DNA of 64,000 bases from Naganishia liquefaciens (Eukaryota; Basidiomycota; Tremellomycetes; Filobasidiales; Filobasidiaceae), in contig BLZA01000058.1 of NCBI GenBank assembly GCA_013423385.1, positions 310,001 through 374,000 on the forward strand, written 5' to 3'. Made by a program: the position numbers and the translations under genes. Below, in pieces: positions 20,530-30,862 of the stretch. The number at the start of each line of letters is the position of its first letter. Position 1 is the first letter of the stretch. Under the pieces are notes generated by a model. That model made no database searches. It saw only the letters and a list, made by a program, of their open reading frames with translations, and was not told the origin of the DNA.

Positions 20530-21389
20530 GAAGAGTCATTCCGACTGTTACAACCATATATCTGTATTTGATGAAGTGAGAGGCCTTCGGGACGAAGACT
20601 TATTCGGTCCCAGCTTGCTTGCACAGCTCGACGGTGCACCCTTTGATCGCCAGGACGAGACAGGCAAAGGAGGTCTGACTTTCGGCGTATCGCGACAAGC
20701 TGGCGGTGGAATGGCAGAGGGGATAGCAGCATACAGACTATGAATACTTTCTCTCTTGTTCTCCATGGCTGCGCCAATACGGTCGCTGGGAGTCTCCGGC
20801 GACAAATGCCCAGACTAGGTAACGGTTCGGTGGCGAACCTGCGACCGACCATCATCACGAATGCCAAGCCCTGTCTGCCGACTCTGGCCGACGCGCTTGA
20901 CTCCTCGCCCGTGCCCGCCCAAAGGTTTTCCGTTTCGAGCCAAACAGGCGCGTTTTTTCTGGGTCCGGCTAAGCGCAGACCGGGCCCTGGCATTTTATCA
21001 CCACGACCTCGCCGTTGTCAGCCATTCCCGCCCGGCGCCCACGTCCCTTTCTCCCCAAAAAATCCACTTAAAACAACACATAGCAGTCCTCTCGACGCTC
21101 CTCGTTTGAAAGGTTCAACAGTAGCTGTCCGACGCAGCTCAGTTTCACCCAGACAACAAGGTATCCAAACCCAAAATTACGTGATCGAATCAACCGCCGT
21201 TTTGAGGATTTGGTGAACATCAGCCCCGCCGTTCGTAACAGAAAATCAACCACAGGTGAGTGTTGTGCCAGAAGCAAGAAGAGCGGGCCCTGACCTCTGC
21301 ACGAATACAGCAGTAACGACCTTCCCGAAGCACTTCCAACAAGTCTTCATCACCCCATAAAACACACTTCTTTGCACACATCAAGCATA
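20530..21389. promoter_or_regulatory. Divergent promoter region and PAB1 5' leader
   Basis: Lies between the minus-strand hypothetical protein (with a probable extra exon up to 20805) and PAB1. A CAG/GTGAGT site at about 21254 and a later AG before the ATG suggest an intron in the PAB1 5' UTR. A short A-rich stretch (CCCCAAAAAATCCAC) near 21055 lies in the leader or promoter. A-rich leaders autoregulate PAB1 in other eukaryotes, but this one is too short to claim. Confidence 0.35.
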
Positions 21390-23499
21390 ATGTCTGCCAC
21401 TGAAGCCAACCCGGCCACTTCGGCCCCTGCCGAACAGACCCCCGCTCCGGCTCAGGAACAGGTCAAGACCGAACAGCAGGCCGCTCCCGCTACCTCTGAG
21501 GCTCCCGCTCAGGGTCAACAGGCTACCGCCGCCCCCGCCGGTGCCAACCAGCAGCCTTCCGGTGGATCTGCATCCCTCTACGTCGGTGAACTCGACCCGA
21601 CCGTCACCGAGGCTCAGCTCTTCGAGATTTTCCATATGATCGGTCCCGTTGCGTCCATCCGAGTGTGCCGAGACTCTGTCACGCGACGATCGCTGGGTTA
21701 CGCCTACGTCAACTACCTGAACAACGCTGACGGTGAGCGAGCTTTGGACACGTTGAACTACTCGACCATCAAGGGACGACCTTGCCGAATCATGTGGTCC
21801 CAGCGAGACCCGGCTCTGCGGAAGTCAAACCAGGGCAACATCTTCATCAAGAACCTGGACGAGAACATTGACAACAAGGCCCTGCACGACACCTTTGCCG
21901 CTTTCGGTAACGTCCTCAGCTGCAAGGTTGCCACCGATGAGAACGGTCGATCTCGAGGTTACGGTTTCGTCCACTACGAGACCGGAGAGGCCGCCGATGC
22001 CGCCGTCAAGGCCGTTAACGGTATGCTTTTGAACGACAAGAAGGTCTTTGTCGGTCCCCACATCAACAGGAAGGAAAGGATGTCCAAGTTCGAGGAGATG
22101 AAGGCTCAGTTCACCAACATCTACGTCAAGAACGTCGACCCGGAAACCACCCAGGAAGAGTTTGACGACTTGTTCAAGCCCTTCGGCGAGATTGTTTCGT
22201 GCGCGCTTTCCATGAACGAGGACGGAAAGTCCAACAAGGGCTTTGGTTTCGTTAACTTCCAGAAGCACGAGGCCGCCAAGGCTGCTTGCGAAAAGCTCAA
22301 CGACTCTGACTTCAAGGGTAAGAAGCTCTACGTCGGACGAGCCCAGAAGCGATCCGAGCGAGACGAGGAGTTGAGGAGGAACCACGAGGCCGCTCGATTG
22401 GAGCAGGAATCCAAGAACCAGGGTGTCAACTTGTTCGTCAAGAACATCTCGGACGACTGGGATGACGAGCGATTGCGAGCCGAATTCGATGCTTTCGGAA
22501 CCATCACCTCTTCCAAGCTTATGAAGGACGACAAGACCGGTGCCAGCCGAGGCTTCGGTTTCGTCTGCTTCAGCTCCCCCGACGAGGCCTCCAAGGCCAT
22601 CAACGAGATGAACGGAAAGATGGTTTCCGGCAAGCCCTTGTTCGTCGCCCTTGCCCAGCGAAAGGAGGCCCGACGAGCCCAGCTTGAGTCCCAGATCGCT
22701 GCCCGAAACCAGCAGCGTATGGCCATGGCCGCCGCCGCCGGTCTCGGTGGACCGGCCAACTACATGGCCCAGCAGCCAATGTACTACCCTCCTCCTCCCT
22801 TCAACGGCCGAGGTGGACCCATGATGGCCTACCCGCCCCAGATGATGCCTGGAGCTGGTGCCGCTCGAGGTGGACCTGCCGGCCGATACGGCCCCGCTGG
22901 ACAGCCCATGGGTGCTATGCCTGGTATGCCGTACGGTATGCCCCCTAACGGCATGCCTTACGGTGCCATGGGTCCCGCCGGTGGATTCCGAGGACAGCAG
23001 CCCAACGGTATGGCCGGCGGACGACCCGGTGCTCCTCGAGGTGCCGTCAACGGTGTCCCCGTTGGTCCTGGTGCCCGTGGACCCGGTCCCGCCCAGGCCG
23101 GTCGACCCGCTCCCCAGGCTCAGGCCCCTGCGCCAGCCGGTAAGCTCACTGCTGCCACTTTGGCTGCTATCCCCGCCGCCGACCAGAAGCAGGCTTTGGG
23201 AGAGGCTCTTTACCCCCTCATCTTCGCGTAAGTCTGCTTTGGACACACCAAGTGCAATCTAACTAATTTCGATCCATCCCAGCACTCAACCCGAACTCGC
23301 TGGCAAGATCACCGGTATGCTCTTGGAGATGGAGAACCAGGAATTGCTTGTCCTCATCGACCAGCCTGCCGCTTTGAAGAGCAAGGTTGACGAGGCCTTG
23401 GCCGTGCTTGAGCAGTGGAGCAACAACGCTGCCCCCGGCGCTCAGGCTACCGAGGGCGAGGAGGCCGCCGAGGCTCCCGCTGCCGAGGCCTCCTCTTAG
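21390..23499 (+). CDS. PAB1: Poly(A)-binding protein Pab1
   Basis: Binds mRNA poly(A) tails and bridges to eIF4G and deadenylases. An Ala/Pro/Gln-rich N-terminus of about 60 residues precedes four RRM domains. RRM1 starts at [23 protein letters not shown]2 has [23 protein letters not shown]3 has [23 protein letters not shown]4 has [21 protein letters not shown] Met/Pro/Gly-rich linker follows. The C-terminal MLLE (PABC) domain is split by the single coding intron at 23228-23282: [20 protein letters not shown], then [19 protein letters not shown]. Start is the ATG at 21390; the in-frame ATG at 21372 would add six residues. About 685 residues. Codon use is extremely biased, as expected for high expression; Arg is CGA in 28 of 35 cases in the first exon. 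Confidence 0.98.
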
Positions 23500-23881
23500 G
23501 CGTCTTCCCCCGACTTATAATCGGAAGACTCCCGGGAACAAGGTTGTGGGAAGGGTGGACCGGTGGTAGAGACGTTGAAGGGGTTCATTTGGCGCTTTTC
23601 TACTTTCTTTTGCTAGAATAGCATGTAGTGTTAGTCGACTGGCAGTCAGCCTCCTGCTTTTGTACTAGGTCCGCCCTTTTCGACTTTTATTCATCAAACA
23701 AGGCGGGGCTGCCTGTTTATTTATCCTCAAAAAAGCGAGTGCACGACGAAAGTCTGCCGTCGAGGTCCATTCCGCCTTTTGATGTAAGATCTCTTTTACC
23801 ACGAAAGCGCCATGTTTTTTGATCTGCATGAGAATCGCTCCGGGAATCGCAAACGCACTAAATGATGGAGTGATACTGATA
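23500..23881. other. Convergent intergenic region: PAB1 3' UTR
   Basis: T-rich sequence after the PAB1 stop holds its 3' UTR and that of the convergent membrane-protein gene. No gene seen. Confidence 0.5.
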
Positions 23882-25508
23882 TTACAATGCATGTCCCATA
23901 TGGTTATTACTCTTTCCTCCAGGGATCAAGAGCACGTCGGTATCCTCATGGTGATCCGCACTTCCGTTGTTGCTCCACCCATCCCGCAGGAAACTGCTTC
24001 GACGAGAAAAGCCGTCATTGTCCTTATAGTTGAACGAGTCGGCGCCAAGCAAGGACTGCCGGGCGACATCGGACGACTGGAGAAACCAGCCGGGTAAGCG
24101 GATCAGCTTCGTGCACATGTCGGTAGAGGAGCTTTGACTTACCGTTTCGGGCGCCATGGCAAACAATGTATTTCTCGCGTGGGATAGTGACATGATGGAT
24201 TTTCGGTAGGCAATCTGGTACGCGGGAAGAGTCTTCAACTCCATGCAGACAGTGCTAGGGCTTTTTTGCGTACCTGTTCAGTTTCGTACTGCTCCAATTT
24301 GATACGATTCTGCTTTCGACTCTTGGAGTGCAAGGCGTAAAGTCCTACCAGTACTCCGGTGATGGCTAGCAGATCAAGTTGAGTGCCAGCGCGATGAGCG
24401 TTTCTACCGCTCGAGCCACTCACTGAGAACGATCAAGATCGCTACAACCGCGTAGACCCACTTTTTGGCGCTGTTGGGGGCGTCTGTCGCCTTACGACAA
24501 GTCCCATTATCACAGTTGTATGACAGGCACCTGGAAAAAAGTGGAAAAATGGCGCGTGTTAATCGGGGTCCATGGCGAGAACCACAACAGACGTGCTCTT
24601 TATTCGCCTGACATGCATCCCCCACTGCCTTGTCCTTCATGCAGATCATCGATTCGCCATCGCAATATTGGCCATTTACGCAACTATCCAGCTCCAAGGT
24701 CAGGGACACGCTGACAGGAAGGGATATTCCCAACTCACTTGTCTCTTGATATAATGGTGGCATACGTCGATCCGTCCGGCGCATATGATTCATAGGCACG
24801 GTTGTCGAACACACAGGCTTGACCTTGGGTCGCGTTTGCCCAGCTTGTAGAGGGGCCAGGTGTCAAAAGGCGCAGCCCCGCCTCGGGTAGGGCTCAACGT
24901 ACTAGCATGCGAAATTCAGACACACGGAGCCGTTCACGTTCCGTTTGCCAGCGAGTTCTTGATAGTTTGGAGCCCACGCGCATTCGTCTGAAAGGTCAAA
25001 TATGAGCAGAGTTTCACAGAGTGTGACATGTCTAAGGGCGCTCACCATCTCGATTCAGCTGGCATGGCTGGCCAACAGGAATTTTGTCCTGACAAGTACT
25101 GCCCTCATCCGGGCAACTGAGGCGGGAGTGAGCTGGATTTCCTTACTGATCATCCGCAACCGTGGTCACGCACAATTGATCCATGGGGCATAATCGAGGC
25201 AGATCTAGCCAGGCGACACCGTTGTACCCGTAAGGATACTGCACGATCGCACGTCAAGAAACCTGTCACGCGTCTTCCACCCAGATTCAGCAACTCACAT
25301 CATCCTTCCGACATCCCCTCGCTTCACAGACTCCTTGATCATTGCAAAACGTCCTTGCATCGCAGTCGCTGATAAAGTTTCCCGTGTTGGCATCGAGTCG
25401 ATTATTGCTCTGGCTGCAACTTCCGCCTTCGGCGACTCGTGCCAGCGCAACGCCCGTTGCCCCGAGCCATGCTGCGGTAAGGGTGCCGATGATTCGAGAA
25501 GCACGCAT
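23882..25508 (-). CDS. Type I membrane protein with cysteine-rich ectodomain
   Basis: At least seven exons with good junctions. The N-terminus is a signal peptide (MRASRIIGTLTAAWLGATGVALA). A Cys-rich outside region of about 200 residues follows, with spaced pairs such as CDARTFCNDQGVCEARGC, CPDEGSTCQDKIPVGQPC, CVFDNRA, CDGESMICMKDKAVGDAC and CDNGTCRK. A single membrane helix is formed across an exon junction (WVYAVVAILIVL joined to ITGVLVGLYALH). A basic, coiled cytoplasmic stretch (SKSRKQNRIKLEQYETEQ) and a Ser-rich tail ending NNHMGHAL complete it. Such proteins sit in the plasma membrane or secretory membranes of basidiomycetes; no function is known to me. The stop at 23882 faces the PAB1 3' end. 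Confidence 0.8.
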
Positions 25509-25870
25509 CCTTGTACGGAGTGATTCATGGCATCATGGACCAGGGCATCGGCCGACTCTCCCGTGACAATGTATGATATGCTCATCCTGCGCGACGCGAG
25601 CACAGCGCCGATCACAAAATCAACAAAAAGCTCCCGCTGCCGTCCAGAAATAAACAGTCGAGCCAAAACGCAAGAATGCTACGTAGGGGGGATACGATAC
25701 AGCATGGATATCGTCAAATCATAAGCTGATACACTCGTGTTATTCATCATCCTGTCGTGCCGTCTCTATGTATACAGCGGACAGACCGCTCTCCCTTGCC
25801 AAGAACGCGCAAGAAGCGACTGACCGCACGGGCCCCAGCCCCGCGGACGAAATATACTGTCCATGTCTTT
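25509..25870. other. Intergenic between membrane-protein gene and VPS1
   Basis: Holds the promoter of the cysteine-rich membrane protein and the VPS1 3' UTR. No gene or repeat seen. Confidence 0.45.
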
Positions 25871-28725
25871 TTAGCTGGATTTCAGCGAGACTTCGGCGAG
25901 GACCCTGGGGAACAAGACAATGTCAGCTCCGGCGATGGATTGCCCTCGATTGGAAACCTACTTGAATGCCTCCTTGTATGCGTCAAGCAGTGCCTTGACC
26001 CGCGTCCTCTCGCTCACCAGTGCCTCATCCTCATGCAAAAGATCGGGGAATAGCTCTGGCTTGTAAAGACCTGTTACGAGCCGCTGCTGCACGCTATCCT
26101 TGGAAAAGTTGACGAGCAGATGCATGATGGCTTTCGGCACGAGATCCTGGATCGTCTGGCGAACAATGTTAAAGTATGATGCGATGAGCGACCGGATCAG
26201 TGTCGTCTCCATTTCTTCGCGCGGAGTAAGGTGTAGCCCATCAGCGGGGTTGGTCTATCGACAAGAGTGAGCAAAAAACACGAAAAGGAAATAAACCGCA
26301 CGTACAGCTTCCAAATGCTTGCCGAGACTCTTCATGTCGTAAGCCGGAGGCGGCTCGAGTCCGTAACCCCGCCCGACATGCAGCCCCGCGCCCGTCGCCT
26401 TTCTCGTCCCCAAGTCGGGTAACAGCTCGCGCGCCGTCCGTCCATCATTCCTCTGCTGAATGCCCGATGATCCACTCGGTCCCGACATCCCGACGCCACC
26501 GGCGTTGCCTCCCGGTCCACCGGCGCCGCCGAAAAAGTAGTTTAGGAAAGTTTCGCGTGTGGAATGCGGAGAAGTGCTGGCGTTGCTCATGTTCATCAAT
26601 CCTGACTGTGGCGGGGCCGAAGCAACGCCCGACATGGATCCCGTACGGTACTTGTCCGTGCGTGGATCACCGAGATGTCGCGGTGCGGGCGCCTGGGCCA
26701 CGGGCTGACGTCGATCTCCCGGCTGAGAATGCGAGACGGAGCGGCTCTTGTGATTTGCCTGACTTGCCGCCCCGTTAGCCGGGCCATGCTGTTCACTCGC
26801 CTCAGAATCGGACACGTCGTCATCGTCATCGGCATCTGCCGCCGTCGAATTGATCGCGGGCGTCGCTTTCGCGCCGGCGGGGAGCTCGCCGCGTGCGATC
26901 GCTGCCGATCCAGCGACGAATTCCGGGTGATTCGTATTGATGTATGCCGCCTGGATGCTGATTAGACTAGATGCGTAGTCGGACGTCGGCCCTAGACGCT
27001 CCCTCAGAAGCTCCGAGACGACTTCGACGATCTGAGCGTGGAGACGCGGGAAGCGTTGCAGTTCCTGATAAAAGGAAATTTAGTCCCGAGCGGGCGTCAG
27101 GCCACCGCCACCGCTACCGTCACTCACAGCGCTCGTGCAGTTGTGACAGATCTTCATGAGTTCCTCGTACACCAGTTCGACGCACCGCAAACTTGGCGAC
27201 TCGAGCAGCTTGATCTGCGGCTTGATGAGCAAATCAAACGCGACTTCTGGCACAAACAAGCTCGGCCGCGGGCCGGTCGAGTTTCGAATCGCCGTGCGGA
27301 TATCTTGCGTTGTCAAGTTGTGCGTCGGATCGACCGATTCGAGCGCCATGCCAAAGACGTCATGAAAGATGTAGTATATCCGCGCACCGCCGCAGAGTTC
27401 CTTGGTGGAGAGTTCCATGGACGTGCCGTCGATTGAGGCGACAAAGTCGCGTGCAAACTCAGTCATGAGCTTGAGCACGAGAGATCCCTGCTGGCCGGAC
27501 GCATGCTTAATGGTGCATTGACGCGGGGGGGGGGGGGGTGGGATAGGTGCTTACCCTGTGTTGTTCACCGAGGAACGTGGCGTCTCCAAACGAATTCAAT
27601 TCCTGCTGGGTCTGACCCATGAGCGTGTTCAGCCTGGCCTTCATATCCGGCAACTTGTCTCGAATGTGATTCATGAGGACCTGCAACCCGTGTCAGCGGT
27701 CGTCCCCCCAGAGCTTGGGCGTACGGCAGATGCAGCTCACATGATTCAGCGACTTTGCCAAGTACTTTGTCCCGCACCGGTGCGCCAAGTTTCTATACGC
27801 CGGATGATTGCGGAAGAATGCTTCCTCATTTCTGAGCGCCTCCTCCATGGGCAAGCCGCCATTGATATCCTGCTGACTCCTGTTGACGACGCCGATAAAC
27901 CCAAGCTTGAGCGGATACGTCCGGCCCGTCAAGATATCGAGCGCGTTGGTGCCGGCGTCCATAAGGTCGAGCTTTGTCAAGACGCCGATCGTGCGCAGGC
28001 CGCGCGGGTCGACGGACCGGGCGAGCTTGAGCGAGTCCGAGTTGGCAATGTCCTGGTTGGCCGGGGAAACGGCGAGGATGACAGCGTTGGGTTTCGAGAT
28101 GTAGTCGAGGATGAGATTCTTGATCTGACGTTCAATGTCGGTCGGTTGGTCACCGACGGGGACCTGATGTGGCGAGCGAGGGCGAGCAGTCAGCGAGAGA
28201 GTACAGGAGATTGCGCGACGAGACGGGGAGACTGACCTTTGTGAGACCGGGCAGATCGACCAGAGTCAGGTTGAGCACGCCCGGCCCGTAAATCTTCAGA
28301 TTGATCGGCAACTTGCTGACGCCCTTGTTCTGCCCGGCAACCCTAAACGTCTCGGCCTCAATCTCGCGGCGGATCTCGTCGAAATCCGTGAAACGGCGAT
28401 TCAGGTGCAAGAATTCCGCATACTCGGTGTAAGGGGGCGACGGTGTTGGCAAGTCTTGCTGCTGGAATCCACCCGTCATGGTGACGCCGCCTCCGTCCCG
28501 TGCCGGCGTATGAATCAGCTGAAGGATCAACGGACGCCGCGTGACGATCCCGCTCCCACGGGGCAAGAAATCCCGTCCGACGATCGTCTCGAGGACGGAC
28601 GACTTGCCGGACGACTGCGAGCCGACGACGACGATTTGCGGCAGGTCGACGGCATCTCCGCCAATGGTGTTGAATGTATCCTGGAGCTTGTTGACCAGGG
28701 CGATCAAGTCGCCGTTCATCGCCAT
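25871..28725 (-). CDS. VPS1: Dynamin-related GTPase Vps1
   Basis: Large GTPase for vesicle and endosome scission and peroxisome or vacuole division. The GTPase domain shows the P-loop [12 protein letters not shown], switch T ([10 protein letters not shown]), DLPGLTKV and TKLDLMD. The middle (stalk) domain follows. A low-complexity insert of about 200 residues separates it from the C-terminal GED; it is rich in Asp, Ser, Gly and Pro ([20 protein letters not shown] onward). The GED reads [20 protein letters not shown] and ends [14 protein letters not shown]. The last intron is deduced: reading on would stop at 25958, but splicing gtaggt..cccag gives the expected VLxEVSL ending and TAA at 25871. 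No PH or proline-rich domain, as for Vps1/Dnm1. Vps1 is preferred over Dnm1 from the ISxxQQDI-like and NHPEF texture. Confidence 0.93.
27525..27538. repeat. G14 homopolymer in a VPS1 intron
   Basis: Fourteen consecutive G on the plus strand (C on the coding strand) lie in a short VPS1 intron, between its donor and its 3' splice site. Length is likely to vary between strains or be miscalled in sequencing. Confidence 0.85.
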
Positions 28726-29216
28726 GGTTGGAGGTCGGTTTCACACGCGCGCGCAAGGGGAAATGGTCCTGGTCCGGATCTGGGCGTATGTCGGTTCCAC
28801 GAAACAACAAAAACGGTACGTCTGAATTAACAGGTGGTCAACCACGGCATACGATTCCTCCCACTGCGCCGTCTCAACGTCCGGAAGACGTTTGGCTGCG
28901 TCTTGTCGGCACAGAGATGCCCGGCACGGATGCGAGCCCTCGCCTGGACGCGCTTAACTCGCGAGGCTGCGTCATGCGGCCGCGGCCAAATAGAGTCGCG
29001 CGACCGAGGGGGAGGGCGAGGGGGAGGGGCCGGGTTTCTGCGTTGGTATATGCAACATCTCTCTCAAAAACGTCCAATCGGGGCATGTCGTAGTCATCGG
29101 GCGATACGGTGACCCAAAGAGACGAAATGTATTTGATATGCAGCAGACAATGCTCCTTTCCAGCGGTCCGGTCCGGTCCACAAGCAAAGCTTCCTACCAC
29201 ACCTCCGCGCTCCCGA
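28726..29216. other. Intergenic: VPS1 promoter
   Basis: Holds the VPS1 promoter and leader and the 3' UTR of the mS38 gene. No reading frame here is supported. Confidence 0.45.
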
Positions 29217-30517
29217 TTACTTGCCCAACTTCTTCCTCTCGGCCCTCGTCGCCTTTCTCCTCTTCTTATACCTAAAAGAAGCACGCACGCATCAGCCCCT
29301 CTGATCCTCCCCATTCCAAGCACCCCCTCAAACCCCATTGACCACACTCACTTGTGCTTGGAAATCTTCTTCTGCCGCTTCCTCTTGACACTATCCATCC
29401 ACACCATTTCCTCCCACGCGACATCCCTCCCGATGGCGCTCATCCTTGCGCCTTTCGCACCCCGTGTGGAGAGACGTCCGAGACGACGGGTGCTCGTTCC
29501 GCGGCGGAAGGAGGAGGATTTACCGCCATGGGAACCAAGGCCGAGACGGGAGAGGAGGGATTCCACGGCGGTGACGGCGGTGGTGATGTCTGTTTCGGAT
29601 GACTCGCCTCGGGTCGTCGTCGTCGTGGTGCTGGTGGTGGTAGTGGCCTGGACGGCGTGCATCTTTTGCAAGACGGTTTCCCATGCGTTGTCGGCTTGTT
29701 GCATCGGCGACAAGACGTGCGCGTGCATGTCTTTTGCACCGGTCAACCGTCGACGGACCATTTCATCAAACGTCGCGCCGCGGCCGAATTCGCTCGAGGG
29801 ACCAAACGTCGCGTGCGGGTGCAGCAGTCCCTCATCGTCGTGTTCCATATCGGATCCAGAAGGCCATGTACCCGCGGGAAGGGACGCCGCAAGCTGAGGC
29901 GCCGTGGAAAGATTGGCAACGGTCGCGAGATGTTCACGCAATGCCGTGATGCCCTTCTTGTGCCGCGGAGCATCATGCGTCGATACCTTGACGAGGTTTT
30001 CCACCGCTCGATCACGCTGCTTGGCTTGGACGCTCGTGAATAGGTCGTCGGCCATGTGCGGCGTGGGGTCGGGTTTCAGGTAGGTTTGAATCCCGAGGTG
30101 GACGGGGAGGGGCATATGAGGAGGAGTGAACGATGAGTGGAGGGCGTATTGCGGAAGGTAGAGGTGTACGGGACGGAAGGCGGACGGGTTGGCAATATAT
30201 GCCGCGGCAGAGGATGTGTACGTCGGTGTCGAAACCGCGGGTTCTTGCTGGTGTTGCTGTGTCGCCTTTGCAGCACCCTTCCTCTGCATCGACGCCCACA
30301 TACTCGCCCTCCGAATCGCAAGCCTTCCACTGCTGCACCCATCAACACCCTTGGCGCCCAACGCCTTGCGGGCATTCATCGCGAGTCGAAGCTTGGAAGA
30401 CGATCCCTGGGCTGCATGCGCCGGGGACACCTTGGACGATGCTGCGGGACTTGATGATGATGTGCACGAGTATGCGCGCGTAGGTGTGCGCGCGAGGGAG
30501 CGTGTCCAGGGGATCAT
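29217..30517 (-). CDS. COX24: Mitochondrial small ribosomal subunit protein mS38 (Cox24/AURKAIP1 family)
   Basis: Component of the mitochondrial ribosome small subunit; yeast Cox24 is also tied to COX1 mRNA processing. The family signature is the basic C-terminus: SVKRKRQKKISKHK ends exon 1, and a second exon after an intron (about 29274-29341) adds YKKRRKATRAERKKLGK and the stop. The ATG at 30517 begins MIPWTRSLARTPTRAYSC, an Arg-rich, acid-free segment typical of a mitochondrial presequence. Upstream in-frame ATGs exist, but the peptide there is not presequence-like. Between the ends lie about 340 residues rich in Ala, Ser, Thr and His, with a Thr run (TTTTSTTTTTTR). At about 410 residues it is far longer than yeast or human family members. 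Confidence 0.88.
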
Positions 30518-30862
30518 GGTGAGGGGTGTGTTGTGGCTGATTGTCCATGGAAAACAGAGGGAAAGAGCCACCACGCCTTGATTAAGAGGGAAACCTTGCT
30601 TGCGCGCGGACAGAGTGCGATCGAATCCAGGCGAGGTGCTTAGGTAAGCGGGTCTCGTCGGAGAGCGAGAGAGCGCGCGGATGCAAAGAGCGGGCGCACA
30701 TGAAGGGGGATCTGAGCGAGATGGGTGAGTCACCTGGCAGAGTAATACCGCACGAGAGGGAACCCAAGACAGACCAGAGCCCACCCAGACGCCCGCCCAT
30801 ACGGGGAGACACCCCGCCACATACACGCAAGGCGGACTGAGGGATCATCACTCACGGCCACC
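30518..30862. promoter_or_regulatory. Bidirectional promoter, mS38 / IML1
   Basis: Only 345 bp separate the two divergent start codons. The IML1 start is in a near-perfect context (GGCCACCATGA). No TATA-like box is evident. Confidence 0.55.

Noticed and set aside
21825-23246. 473-residue open frame antisense to PAB1
   Set aside because: It is the mirror of a highly codon-biased gene; the peptide is Gly/Ser/Leu/Val-rich with no domain. Strong codon bias keeps the opposite frame open.
29109-29897. 262-residue plus-strand frame opposite mS38
   Set aside because: Antisense to the mS38 gene, whose spliced C-terminus is a clear family match.
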